Source: Nitrospira sp. (GTDB lineage: Bacteria; Nitrospirota; Nitrospiria; SBBL01; JAADHI01). Taken from it: a stretch of 44,709 nucleotides of DNA. Shown here in pieces: positions 8,423 through 16,598 of the stretch. Within the stretch, counting starts at the first letter, position 1. Each line of letters begins with the position of its first letter. The notes below the pieces were generated by a model, which had not been told where the DNA came from, made no database searches, and saw only the letters and a program-made list of their open reading frames with translations. Where the stretch lies: positions 1 to 44,709 of the forward strand of contig JALUVJ010000089.1 of NCBI GenBank assembly GCA_027020665.1, read 5' to 3'. Position numbers and translations under genes: made by a program.

Positions 8423-9664
8423 CTAGGGACGAAGGGCATGCCACCGGTCACGCAGATTGAAGGGACGCGATTGAATCCCTGCAATCGTTCCCAGTAGTTT
8501 ATCATGCAAGTGCCGTCTGCGCTGGACTTTTTTAAAAACCCGGTCACGCAGCCAAACCAGGGGCGGCGCGCCTGCGTTCCAAAAAAAAACCATCTCATCT
8601 GCCAGGTTTTGCAAAACATTGATGTCCGGACGCCGCGCTTGTTCGTAGGCTGCCAAGGCCGTTTGTGAAAAGTCGTCTGTCTTAAAACAGTGCGCGATGA
8701 CTTCGGCAAGGACGACGGCATCTTCCATCGCTGCGTTCCGGCCTTGTGCCACATGAGGATTCATGGCATGGGCGGCATCACCGAGCAGGGTGCCGCCGTG
8801 AGTAAGCCAGCGTTTGCATTTCACACGAAAGCAGCGCATATAGGCCGTTTGCTGCCACGAGGAAAGCGCGCGAAGCGGGGCCGAAAACAACGCGGCGATT
8901 TCAGGATGCAGCGAGAGCATTTCCGTTTTAAAGCTTTGCAGCCCGCGCGCTTTTATTGCTTCCAGTTGCTTTGTCGGCGTCAAATAAAAAAGGTAAATCT
9001 TCTTCCGCGAAACAGGAAAGGCGCCAAAAATCTGTTCTTTTCCCAGGTAATACCGTGAATCGTCTTCGAAGCCCAGGGGACGATCGACCACCATCGTGAC
9101 ATAACCGCCTGTATAAGCATGCGCCTGATAAGGCAAGCGAAAAGCATCTCTCACCCGGGATGCGGCCCCGTCGCTTCCGACCACGATGCGGGCACTAAAG
9201 TCCAGACCGGCCCCTTCACGGGAAGCCTTGGCCCCGGCGACGCAGTCGCCATGCCAAAGAATCGATTCGAAGGCCGTTCCCCAGTAAGTGTCGATATTCG
9301 GGACTGCGGCAACCCGTTGCAGCAAAATTTCTTGCAGTACTTCCGGCAGCAAGATCAGAGAATAATCATAAGGCGCGGGCAAGGTCGTATAATCGACCGA
9401 ACAGAGGTGAGTGCCGCTTGCTTGATAAAAGTGTACCTGTTTATTCAAATGCACATCGGTATTTAAGAGTTCGTGCAGGAGTCCGAGTCGGTCCAGAATT
9501 TTTAAGCCGTTGGGCTGAAGGATTTCTCCGCGCGGCAAAGGCTCGGGCCGTGTCTGTCGATCCAGCACCGCCACTTGAAACCCCTTCTTAGCCAGAATCA
9601 AGGCCAGGACCAGTCCGCCTGCACCGCCGCCGATCACAAGCACGTCATATTTTTTAGAGGACAT
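8423..9664 (-). CDS. FAD-dependent aromatic-type monooxygenase (PHBH fold, UbiH-like)
   Basis: This 413-residue flavoprotein has an N-terminal dinucleotide-binding motif (VLVIGGGAGGLVLALILAKKG), the conserved PRGEILQPNGLKILDRLGL segment, a DG-like motif (RIVVGSDGAASRVRDAF) and the second FAD motif (LLGDAAHAMNPHVAQGRNAA). These define the p-hydroxybenzoate-hydroxylase family, which hydroxylates aromatic or quinone-like substrates using NAD(P)H and O2. The substrate cannot be told from sequence; ubiquinone or menaquinone-related, geranylgeranyl-reductase-like and halogenase-like members share this fold. It is monocistronic with its own promoter. Confidence 0.85.
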   Translation of the reverse strand: MSSKKYDVLVIGGGAGGLVLALILAKKGFQVAVLDRQTRPEPLPRGEILQPNGLKILDRLGLLHELLNTDVHLNKQVHFYQASGTHLCSVDYTTLPAPYDYSLILLPEVLQEILLQRVAAVPNIDTYWGTAFESILWHGDCVAGAKASREGAGLDFSARIVVGSDGAASRVRDAFRLPYQAHAYTGGYVTMVVDRPLGFEDDSRYYLGKEQIFGAFPVSRKKIYLFYLTPTKQLEAIKARGLQSFKTEMLSLHPEIAALFSAPLRALSSWQQTAYMRCFRVKCKRWLTHGGTLLGDAAHAMNPHVAQGRNAAMEDAVVLAEVIAHCFKTDDFSQTALAAYEQARRPDINVLQNLADEMVFFWNAGAPPLVWLRDRVFKKVQRRRHLHDKLLGTIAGIQSRPFNLRDRWHALRP

Positions 9665-9690
9665 ATTCCGCTTCCTTATGCTTGCCGCCT

Positions 9691-9719
9691 ACTCTACTTT
9701 AGGGTGGAAAAGAGGTCAA
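9691..9719 (-). promoter_or_regulatory. Candidate sigma-70 promoter for the monooxygenase
   Basis: On the minus strand TTGACC (9719-9714) and TAGAGT (9696-9691) are separated by exactly 17 nt, 27 bp upstream of the monooxygenase ATG. Confidence 0.45.
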
Positions 9720-9790
9720 GCCTCATGCGGCGGCTTGTGCCCGGATTCAAACACAGGGGTTTGTCCCAAATCAGCGTTTGATTTTCGGGT

Positions 9791-9819
9791 TTGACTTCAC
9801 CGCTTATTTTCAGTAGTAA
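9791..9819 (+). promoter_or_regulatory. Possible promoter for the DUF3467 gene
   Basis: TTGACT (9791-9796) and TAGTAA (9814-9819) lie 17 nt apart upstream of the DUF3467 start. The -35 is good but the -10 is poor, so this is a weak call. Confidence 0.25.
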
Positions 9820-9875
9820 AGGGCGACTAAAAAAGAGCGGTGATTAAACCGCATCATTATGAAGAAAGGAAAGCC

Positions 9876-10181
9876 ATGCCCGAAACACAGCCCGTTCAAA
9901 TCCAGATCGAAATTGATGAAGTGACCTCCCAAGGCATTTACAGCAACCTGGCCTTGATGGCGCACAATGAAACCGAGTTTGTGCTCGACTTTGTTTTCAT
10001 TCAGCCGCAGGCGCCAAAAGCCAAAGTGCGTGCCCGGATTCTCACCAACCCGATTCATACAAAACGGCTGTTGCAGGCCCTGCAGGAAAACATCCGCCGC
10101 TATGAAGAAAAATTCGGCACAATCAAAATGTCCGCCGCGCCCGAAAAAGAAAGTGCGCAATATCAGGGCCACTATCTTTAA
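9876..10181 (+). CDS. DUF3467 family protein
   Basis: This is a small 101-residue soluble protein. The sequence EVTSQGIYSNLALMAHNETEFVLDFVFIQP, followed by ARILTNPIHTKRLLQALQENIRRYEEKFG, matches the conserved core of DUF3467, a family of uncharacterised ~100-residue bacterial proteins. The start is placed at ATG 9876, which is preceded by AAGGAAAG; the in-frame codons before it lack a ribosome site. The role is unknown. It is followed by a 500-bp stretch containing the riboswitch. Confidence 0.8.
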   Translation: MPETQPVQIQIEIDEVTSQGIYSNLALMAHNETEFVLDFVFIQPQAPKAKVRARILTNPIHTKRLLQALQENIRRYEEKFGTIKMSAAPEKESAQYQGHYL

Positions 10182-10486
10182 AGGAAGTTCCGATCGAAGC
10201 TTAATAAAAACCGGATCCAGTCCGGGCCTTGATCTTCCGGAATAACAACTCCGGTCTGGGAAGCCGATTCCCTATTCACTCGGTAATGTTCTACATAAAC
10301 ACAGTGAAATTTTTCCATCCGTGAAAAAACGATACCCTTCATTCACACCAACTTGATACATAAAAATTAAATAATATTTGTTTTAATTCCATTTATTGAT
10401 TTGAATGAGCTGCAAACGGCCCTCCTGGCTGCCCTCTCCGCAGATTAGGCATCCGGCTTGCGTTATCCCCCTTCAAAACAAAATCC

Positions 10487-10617
10487 GCACTGTAAGCCTT
10501 TGCACAGAGCAAACCCATCCAAAGATGGGGACGCAGAGCAACGGGGCTAAAGAAGGGGACGGACCGGAACGATCGCTTCGAGATACGTCATTCTTGAAGC
10601 GCAGGGGTTTCAGTTCA
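10487..10617 (+). promoter_or_regulatory. GEMM-I cyclic-dinucleotide riboswitch aptamer (A20 / cGAMP-type)
   Basis: The core GCACAGAGCAAACC (10502-10515), a P1b hairpin CCCATC-CAAA-GATGGG (10514-10529), GGACGCAGAGC (10529-10539) and GGGGCTAAAG (10543-10552) reproduce the conserved GEMM-I order. That order is CACAGnGCAAACC, stem-loop, GGGACGCAAAGC, then CCUAA receptor strand. A plausible P1 closes ACTG (10489-10492) with CAGT (~10610-10614). The base aligned with G20 of the c-di-GMP aptamer is A (ACAGAGC rather than ACAGGGC), the change known to favour 3',3'-cGAMP in Geobacter-type GEMM-Ib switches. The 3' half (P3) is less typical, so the right border is approximate. It sits upstream of the FN3 gene. 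Confidence 0.72.
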
Positions 10618-10641
10618 CTCAAACGCCTTCCATGCCAGCCG

Positions 10642-10671
10642 GGCCGCCAAAGGATGCTTTGGCGGCCTTTT
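10642..10671 (+). terminator. Riboswitch expression-platform terminator
   Basis: This is a perfect 11-bp stem (GGCCGCCAAAG / CTTTGGCGGCC, loop GATG) followed by TTTT. It ends only 19 nt before the start codon of the FN3 gene, so it must be conditional. An outer pairing TCCATGC (10629-10635) with GCATGGA (10674-10680) would also cover part of the ribosome site GGAGG (10678-10682). The switch could therefore act on transcription, translation or both. Confidence 0.85.
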
Positions 10672-10689
10672 GAGCATGGAGGATATTTT

Positions 10690-12741
10690 ATGGATGCAAT
10701 TTTCTTAAGAAGATTACAGCGCAGACACCGTATTGCAACGAGTCGCTCTCATACCCTTTCTTTTTTTCTAAAAACCGCTTTCTTATTACAAAGTACGCTT
10801 GCCATTTTATTTTTTATTTTCAGCACCGGTGCTTTTGCGGCAACGGCCTCATTATCATGGGATGCGAATACGGAATCCGACCTTTCCGGCTACAAGGTTT
10901 ATTTCGGCACAGCGCCCGGCAGCTACGGCACACCCGTCAATGTCGGCAATACCACGAGTTATACGGTTTCAGGACTCAGTGACGGCACCTATTATTTCGC
11001 AGTCACGGCTTTCGACACCTCCGGCAATGAAAGCGGCTTTTCGAATGAAGTCAGCAAAACCCTTTCAACGGCGGACACCACCCCTCCGGTGATTTCGAAC
11101 ATCGCGGCAAGTAATGTCTCTGATGATAGCGCAAGCATTTCCTGGACGACAAACGAGGCCGCAGATTCACAAATCGAATACGGCACAAGCACGTCTTACG
11201 GTACATTCAGCACACTCAATACAGCCCTGGTGACTTCGCACAGCGGGACCCTTACCGGGCTTTCTTCCGAAACCCTTTATTACTACCGCGTTTTAAGTCG
11301 AGACGCCGCCGGAAACCTCACCACATCCGGGGGCGATAGCTTTACAACCGCGGCAGGACCGGATACCGTACCGCCTGCCATAACGGCTGTCAGCAGCGGC
11401 AATCTTAGTGAAACCGGGGTCACGATCACTTGGACGACAGATGAAGTCGCCGATACACAGATCGAGTACGGCACCACGACATCCTACGGATCTTTCACGG
11501 CTTTAGATACCGGTCTTGTTACCGCGCACAGCCAAAATATAACCGGTTTGTCCGCCGGAACAACCTACCATTTCAGGGTGCTCAGCAAGGATATCGCCAA
11601 TAATCTGGCCACATCCGGAGACAACACCTTCACAACAAACACCCCGCCCGGCGATACAGACGGGCCTGTTATTTCAGGCATTAATGTGGGCGACATCAGT
11701 GCCGACGGGGCAAGTATCACCTGGACCACCGACGAAGGCGCAAGCTCTCAAGTGGAATACGGCACGACAAGCGCCTACGGAAGCTCGTCCCCCTTAAGTA
11801 CCGCCCTGGTGACGAGTCACAGCCGCAGCCTGACGGGACTGAGTGCGTCAACGGTTTATTTTTATCGCGTGCTGAGTAAAGATGCTGCTGGCAATCTCAG
11901 CAGCTCAGGAGGGGGCACCTTCACGACAGCGGCCTCATCCATCGACACCGTGAACCCGGTGATTTCCAATGTCGTAGTGCAAAACATCACGTCAGACCGC
12001 GCAACATTGATCTGGACAACCGATGAACCCGCGACCTCCCAAGTCGAATTCGGCTTAACGGAGTCCTACGGGTCAAGTACGACAAAAGACGAAACCCTCT
12101 TGATGAACCATCAACAAACCCTCACCGGGCTTTCGGCGCTTTCGACCTACCATTTTAGAGTCAAAAGCGGCGATGCCGTAGGCAATCTTGCGATATCCGG
12201 GGATGCCGATTTTAAAACTGCCGCCTCGGACAGTGCCGATACGACGGCTCCGGCGGATGTGGAAGACTTTACCGCCAACGGCGCTGCCGCCTCGGTGGTC
12301 TTATCCTGGACCAATCCTTCGGACAGCGACTTTGCCGGTGTGCGCATTCGCTTTAGAACCGATGATTTCCCCAGCGACATCAATGACGGTGAGCTTCTGG
12401 GCGATATCAGCGGTGGTCCGGGTGCGGCGATGAAAATGACCCACGACGGGCTGGCCGAAAACGTCACCTATTATTATCTGGCGGCCTCTTACGACGGAAA
12501 CGGTAATTTTCAGACCACCGTATTTGCTTCGGCAACAACAAGCGCAGTGGCTAAAACGGATAATAGCGCCCCTGCATCCGGCGGAGGTGGGGGCTGCGGT
12601 ATGATTCGTCCGGGAGGCGGAGAACCGCCAAAACCGGGGGATGCCGCCGCCATGCTGAGCCTCATGGGTCTGCTCTTTCTGATGCTGCTTAAAACAGTTT
12701 TATTCAAAGCAACGCGGGTCGTAAACGGCCCGCTGCACTGA
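10690..12741 (+). CDS. Fibronectin type III repeat surface protein with Gly-rich/Cys C-terminal anchor
   Basis: This is a 683-residue secreted protein with a long signal peptide (cleavage after ...STGAFA, ~residue 50). An FN3 domain follows (ASLSWDANTESDLSGYKVYF), then four ~100-residue repeats, each opening DT-PPVIS/ITAV and containing ITWTTDE-A-SQ-EYG-T-SYG. A last FN3-like domain (APADVEDFTANGAAASVVLS) comes next. The C-terminus is GGGGGCGMIRPGGGEPPKPG, one hydrophobic helix (AAMLSLMGLLFLMLLKTVLF) and a basic end, like a CTERM-style sorting tail. The start is ATG 10690, after GGAGG; the upstream frame is riboswitch RNA. It is likely a cell-surface adhesin or matrix protein controlled by the cyclic-dinucleotide switch. 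Confidence 0.85.
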   Translation: MDAIFLRRLQRRHRIATSRSHTLSFFLKTAFLLQSTLAILFFIFSTGAFAATASLSWDANTESDLSGYKVYFGTAPGSYGTPVNVGNTTSYTVSGLSDGTYYFAVTAFDTSGNESGFSNEVSKTLSTADTTPPVISNIAASNVSDDSASISWTTNEAADSQIEYGTSTSYGTFSTLNTALVTSHSGTLTGLSSETLYYYRVLSRDAAGNLTTSGGDSFTTAAGPDTVPPAITAVSSGNLSETGVTITWTTDEVADTQIEYGTTTSYGSFTALDTGLVTAHSQNITGLSAGTTYHFRVLSKDIANNLATSGDNTFTTNTPPGDTDGPVISGINVGDISADGASITWTTDEGASSQVEYGTTSAYGSSSPLSTALVTSHSRSLTGLSASTVYFYRVLSKDAAGNLSSSGGGTFTTAASSIDTVNPVISNVVVQNITSDRATLIWTTDEPATSQVEFGLTESYGSSTTKDETLLMNHQQTLTGLSALSTYHFRVKSGDAVGNLAISGDADFKTAASDSADTTAPADVEDFTANGAAASVVLSWTNPSDSDFAGVRIRFRTDDFPSDINDGELLGDISGGPGAAMKMTHDGLAENVTYYYLAASYDGNGNFQTTVFASATTSAVAKTDNSAPASGGGGGCGMIRPGGGEPPKPGDAAAMLSLMGLLFLMLLKTVLFKATRVVNGPLH

Positions 12742-12754
12742 ACACAGGTTCGTT

Positions 12755-12830
12755 CCGGTGCTCAACAAGGTCTTCTTCCGGTTCTCCCGACCTCCCTACC
12801 CCCCAGGGTGAGGGCCTTGTTGAGCCCGGA
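12755..12830 (+). terminator. Long imperfect hairpin after the FN3 gene
   Basis: GCTCAACAAGG (12760-12770) pairs with CCTTGTTGAGC (12815-12825). With a one-base bulge the stem extends through TCCGG/CCGGA to about 16 bp, enclosing a pyrimidine-rich 44-nt loop. There is no U-tract. It may mark transcript ends between the FN3 gene and the MFS gene, or be a small dispersed palindromic repeat. Confidence 0.4.
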
Positions 12831-12865
12831 CTTTAGGACGTAATTCCTTTCTGTTCCGGGTGAAA

Positions 12866-12885
12866 GTCTGCTATAAAATGCAGAC
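12866..12885 (+). promoter_or_regulatory. Extended -10 promoter inside a palindrome, upstream of the MFS gene
   Basis: TGCTATAAAAT is an extended -10 element (TG-C-TATAAA, 12869-12877), about 27 bp before the MFS start. It is enclosed by a perfect inverted repeat GTCTGC / GCAGAC (12866-12871, 12880-12885), which could be an operator. The -35 region is poor, as is usual for extended -10 promoters. Confidence 0.4.
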
Positions 12886-12903
12886 CTTTACCCGGAAACG
12901 CGT

Positions 12904-14244
12904 ATGAAATCCGTCTCACCCGCATCACCTGCCTTGGCCGGCCGCAAAGAAATATGGGGCTGGTATTGTTACGATTGGGCGAATTCCGCCTTTGCCACCA
13001 CCGTAGTCACTGTTTTTCTGGGGCCCTACCTCACTTCCGTCACAAAGGCCGCCGCCGACGCCGAGGGCTTCGTGCATCCGCTGGGGTTTGCAATCCAGGC
13101 GGGCGCCTTCTTTCCATACCTTGTTTCGCTCTCCGTCCTGCTTCAAGTATTCACCCTGCCCTTGCTGGGTGCCATTGCGGATTACACCCGTTGCAAAAAA
13201 AGCATGCTGGGCCTCTTTGCCTACATCGGGGCTTTTGCCACGATGGGCCTGTATTTTTTAGACGGACAATACTATCTACTCGGCGGGCTGCTTTTTCTCA
13301 TCGCCAACGTCAGTTTTGGGGCCTCCATCGTTTTTTACAATGCCTTTTTACCGGAGATCGCCAGGCCTGAAGACCGAAACAAAGTTTCCTCTCGCGGCTG
13401 GGCCTGCGGTTATTTGGGTGGCGGACTGCTCTTGGCAATGAACCTGGTTCTCTTTTCCAAAGCCGAGCACCTGGGGCTTTCCACCGCACATGCCGTTCGG
13501 ATCAGCCTCGGTTCCGCCGGACTTTGGTGGGCGTTGTTCACCCTCATCCCGCTTGCAAGGTTACGCAGTCGTAAAAACAGAAAAATCCTGCCGCCGGGGG
13601 AAGATTACCTGACGACGGGTTTCAAACAACTGCAACAAACCTTGCGTGACATTAGAAAATACCCGCAGACCTTTCTTTTTCTTGCGGCCTACCTGCTCTA
13701 TAACGACGGCATTCAAACCGTGATTGCGCTCTCTTCGCAATTCGGGCAAGAAGCCTTGGGCCTGCCCATCGCAACACTCACCACCGTGATTCTCATGGTG
13801 CAATTCGTTGCATTTTTTGGTGCCCTGCTTTTTGAGCGCATTGCCCAAGCCGTCACGACAAAAAATGCGATCATCCTGAGTTTATTCATTTGGAGCGGCA
13901 CCTTAATCTACGCCTACACTTGGCTTGAAACCGAAGCGCAGTTTTTTGCCCTGGCCGCCGTCATCGGCATCGTGCTTGGCGGCAGCCAAGCCTTAAGCCG
14001 CGCCCTCTTTTCCCTGATGATCCCCAAAGGACAGGAAGCCGAATATTTCAGCCTGTACGAAATCAGCGAACGCGGCACCAGTTGGATCGGGCCGCTGCTT
14101 TTTGGATTGGCCTTGCAATTCACCGGAAACTACCGTATCGCCTTGCTTTCATTGATTGTTTTTTTTATTGCGGGTTTGCTGCTTCTCTTAAAAGTGAACA
14201 TCAAAACAGCCGTCTCGGCTGTCGGTAATCAAAATCCTCGTTGA
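12904..14244 (+). CDS. MFS transporter, UMF1/Atg22-like family
   Basis: This is a 446-residue integral membrane protein with about 12 hydrophobic helices. Its N-terminus (EIWGWYCYDWANSAFATTVVTVFLGPYL) and the later segment GGSQALSRALFSLMIPKGQEAEYF are characteristic of the UMF1/Atg22-type major facilitator family. Yeast Atg22 exports amino acids from the vacuole; the bacterial substrates are not established, so function beyond secondary transport is unknown. The start ATG at 12904 is preceded by a weak GGAAA site. The stop overlaps the -35 box of the tmRNA promoter. Confidence 0.85.
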   Translation: MKSVSPASPALAGRKEIWGWYCYDWANSAFATTVVTVFLGPYLTSVTKAAADAEGFVHPLGFAIQAGAFFPYLVSLSVLLQVFTLPLLGAIADYTRCKKSMLGLFAYIGAFATMGLYFLDGQYYLLGGLLFLIANVSFGASIVFYNAFLPEIARPEDRNKVSSRGWACGYLGGGLLLAMNLVLFSKAEHLGLSTAHAVRISLGSAGLWWALFTLIPLARLRSRKNRKILPPGEDYLTTGFKQLQQTLRDIRKYPQTFLFLAAYLLYNDGIQTVIALSSQFGQEALGLPIATLTTVILMVQFVAFFGALLFERIAQAVTTKNAIILSLFIWSGTLIYAYTWLETEAQFFALAAVIGIVLGGSQALSRALFSLMIPKGQEAEYFSLYEISERGTSWIGPLLFGLALQFTGNYRIALLSLIVFFIAGLLLLLKVNIKTAVSAVGNQNPR

Positions 14245-14270
14245 AATTTGGCCTTAGTAGGACCTATAAT
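14241..14270 (+). promoter_or_regulatory. Promoter of ssrA
   Basis: TTGAAA (14241-14246), an 18-nt spacer and a perfect TATAAT (14265-14270) lie ~50 nt before the mature tmRNA 5' end. This implies a short 5' leader removed by RNase P. Confidence 0.65.
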
Positions 14271-14321
14271 AAAAGAGAAACAAATAACACGCTTCACCGG
14301 TTTTTTCGGATAAAGCCTTTT

Positions 14322-14672
14322 GGGGGCGACCGGAATCGACGGGGATGGGAGGCCAGAGAGCGCATGTCGAGGTCCCATTGGGCTCGTTAAACAAATGGGA
14401 AACGATTAATTGCTAATGATCAGCCATTAGCCCTCGCTGCTTAAAAAGCGGCGACATCGACCTTCCGATGCCTGTGCGGGAGCAAGATGACATTGAGCAG
14501 GCTGCTGCGCTTTTTGTGTTTCAGGGAAAGCGTTTAAGACATACTGGAACTGGCGGACGACGCACTTCGTCTTTGTAGGGCATCTGACGCGAGATTGAAA
14601 CAAAGACTAAACATGTAGGGGTCTTTGGTTGAATATTTTCGGACGCGGGTTCGAATCCCGCCGCCTCCACCA
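14322..14672 (+). ncRNA. ssrA: tmRNA
   Basis: This is a one-piece transfer-messenger RNA of 351 nt. The 5' end GGGGGCGACCGGAATCGACG pairs with the 3' end CGCCTCC-ACCA, with a G3:U wobble as required for alanyl-tRNA synthetase, and CCA is encoded. The T-arm GCGGGTTCGAATCCCGC is intact. The tag frame starts at GCT 14412 and reads ANDQPLALAA before TAA (14442-14444). This proteolysis tag rescues stalled ribosomes with SmpB and marks the product for ClpXP and related proteases. The LALAA end is a standard degron, while DQPLAL differs from the E. coli tag. Confidence 0.97.
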
Positions 14673-14683
14673 ATATAACATTC

Positions 14684-14708
14684 AAAGCCGTCTTCGGACG
14701 GCTTTTTT
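14684..14708 (+). terminator. Intrinsic terminator of ssrA
   Basis: AAAGCCGTC-TTCG-GACGGCTTT followed by further T: a 9-bp stem, UUCG tetraloop and U-tract, 12 nt after the tmRNA end. I see no other feature in the remaining ~200 bp before the WYL gene. Confidence 0.93.
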
Positions 14709-14916
14709 ATTGCCTGTAATCAGTTAGGACGAGGAGGGGCATTTCATCTATCCCCCTTCACTTTTTGCAAACATTCAAAAATTGACACGCATCGGGAAAA
14801 CCATTCGACAATAAATAAACTCATCGGCACTTAAGACCGACTGTTTCATTTCCGTTTGCCTTTTATATTCATAGCCATTAAATTATCCAAAGCCATTCAA
14901 CCTGTAGAATACCGCT

Positions 14917-15951
14917 ATGCCGCGAGCAGACCAAGCCATACGCCAATGGACCATTCTAAAGCTGCTTGAGGCCAACGGGCGAATTACCCTTCAACAAATC
15001 TCCGGCACGTTAGACGCCCCTTGCACTGAGCGCACCTTGCGGCGAGACCTCGTTGCGCTTGAGCTAGCCGGCATTCCAATCTACACGGAACGCGAGGACG
15101 GCAAGCGATACTGGAAACTGCTGGACAACTACCGGAACGTCCCGCTTCCCCTGACCCCCACGGAACTCTACGCCCTCCGGTGCGCGCAACACCTGCTTCA
15201 ACCCTTGGAAGGCACCTTTATTGCGGAATCGATATCGGGTCTTTATCAAAAGATCAACGCCAATCTCACGCCTAAAAACCGCACTTATTTCTCGCTGCTT
15301 CAAAAAACCTTGCAGATGGGCACAACACCCCACACGGTCTATCAATCACACCGATTGCACATTGATCAAATCAAGGCCGCGATAGAAAAGGGAAGGGTTC
15401 TCGATCTGCATTACACCGCTTTGCGCTCGGCGAGATCGGCGAAACGGACAATCGATCCCTACGGGCTCTGGTATTACGACGGGTCGCTTTATCTTGTCGG
15501 ATACTGTCATAAACGGAAAGCGCTTCGCACCTTTGCGGTCGAGCGGATTGAAAGCGTAGAAACAAAGGGAGACCGTTTTCAGATCCCGTATTATTTTTCG
15601 ATTGCGGATTACTTTAAAAATGCCTTCGGGGTCTATCGCGGCGAGGCGGAGGCCGTGACCCTGCGATTCGACAAACCGGCCGCCCTTTGGGTGCCGTCGC
15701 GCCGATGGCATGCCACACAGACCGTGACCCGATTGCCTGAAGGCAAGATCGAACTGGCATTTCGGGTTGCCGTCACGCCGGAGCTGATGCAATGGGTCTT
15801 GAGCTTCGGGGCACAGGTGGAGGTGATTGCGCCGAAACGCTTGCGGACGATGCTGGAGAATGAAACCTGGCGCCTGTTGGGGCGGTATCAGAAAGTAAAG
15901 ATGGGACGGATAAAAGGGGAGAGAAAAAAGACCGGATCATCAAGAAGGTGA
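14917..15951 (+). CDS. WYL-domain transcriptional regulator (YafY/PafC type)
   Basis: This 344-residue protein has an N-terminal DeoR-like winged helix (QWTILKLLEANGRITLQQIS, then TERTLRRDLVALELAGIPIY). A WYL domain follows (VLDLHYTALRSARSAKRTIDPYGLWYYDGSLYLVGYCH), with a WCX-like C-terminal extension (VTLRFDKPAALWVPSRRWHA). WYL regulators bind nucleic-acid-derived ligands and often control DNA-damage, phage-defence and CRISPR loci. It stands between tmRNA and the defence island on the same strand as the cas genes, so it may regulate the island; that is inference. The ATG at 14917 has no clear ribosome site. Confidence 0.88.
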   Translation: MPRADQAIRQWTILKLLEANGRITLQQISGTLDAPCTERTLRRDLVALELAGIPIYTEREDGKRYWKLLDNYRNVPLPLTPTELYALRCAQHLLQPLEGTFIAESISGLYQKINANLTPKNRTYFSLLQKTLQMGTTPHTVYQSHRLHIDQIKAAIEKGRVLDLHYTALRSARSAKRTIDPYGLWYYDGSLYLVGYCHKRKALRTFAVERIESVETKGDRFQIPYYFSIADYFKNAFGVYRGEAEAVTLRFDKPAALWVPSRRWHATQTVTRLPEGKIELAFRVAVTPELMQWVLSFGAQVEVIAPKRLRTMLENETWRLLGRYQKVKMGRIKGERKKTGSSRR

Positions 15952-15966
15952 TCGCCACAATGCCGG

Positions 15967-16356
15967 TTATCCCGCCACGTGTTTCCTGAAAAAATCGGCA
16001 ACCGCTTCCTTGGTGGTCTTCCCCCGGGCCGCGTCGAGAACAAGGTTTTCAAACGAGATGTCATCTGCATTTAACAAATACCCGTTGATTCTCATAAAAG
16101 TGAATGCCGCCATCGCACCGACCCGTTTGTTGCCATCGACGAAGGGATGGTTCTGAACGATATGGAAGAGGTAGGCTGCGGCCATCTCGAAGAGATCGCC
16201 ATGCAGGTATTGATTTCCAAAAGTGGCCTGCGGCATCGCAACGGCGGACTGAAGCAGGGCCGCATCACGCGTGCCGTGGCTGCCGCCGTATCGTGCAATT
16301 TGGTCAGCCTGGATTTCAATCACCTGTTCGAGGGTCAAAAAAATAATTTCGTCCAT
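15967..16356 (-). CDS. doc: Death-on-curing (Doc-type Fic) toxin
   Basis: This 129-residue Fic-fold protein has the Doc signature HPFVDGNKRVGAMAAFTF (Fic motif H70 to R78) and the N-terminal LTLEQVIEIQADQIARYGG typical of Doc. Doc toxins phosphorylate EF-Tu and stop translation. The motif is complete, so the toxin is probably active. Its ATG (16356-16354) directly follows the antitoxin stop codon, a tight two-gene operon. The usual Doc partner is Phd; here it is an AbrB/MazE-fold protein, a combination also seen elsewhere. Confidence 0.9.
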   Translation of the reverse strand: MDEIIFLTLEQVIEIQADQIARYGGSHGTRDAALLQSAVAMPQATFGNQYLHGDLFEMAAAYLFHIVQNHPFVDGNKRVGAMAAFTFMRINGYLLNADDISFENLVLDAARGKTTKEAVADFFRKHVAG

Positions 16357-16584
16357 TCAATCCGCCAGGCGTTTGAGCATCTTGCCGTATTTTCGGTTTC
16401 CCTCTGCCAGGGCTTCTTCAAATATCTTTTGCCGTTTTTCATCCTGGGTGGGAGAAACAATCAGAGACCGGCCGTCCGTGGTGATGGAAAGCGGGGTGTC
16501 GGCGGTAATGTTCAAAAGGTCCAGCACCGGCTTGTCGATAATCAAGGCCAGGCTGTTGCCATGTTTTGTCAGATGTTTCACCAT
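16357..16584 (-). CDS. AbrB/MazE-type antitoxin
   Basis: This 75-residue protein starts with a SpoVT/AbrB swapped-hairpin DNA-binding motif (VKHLTKHGNSLALIIDKPVLDLLNI). Its C-terminal tail is charged (DEKRQKIFEEALAEGNRKYGKMLKRL) and would neutralise the toxin. It starts 7-8 nt after an AGGAGGAG ribosome site. As an AbrB-fold antitoxin it is expected to repress its own promoter, which overlaps a palindrome at 16599-16622. Confidence 0.88.
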   Translation of the reverse strand: MVKHLTKHGNSLALIIDKPVLDLLNITADTPLSITTDGRSLIVSPTQDEKRQKIFEEALAEGNRKYGKMLKRLAD

Positions 16585-16598
16585 AGTTCTCCTCCTCG

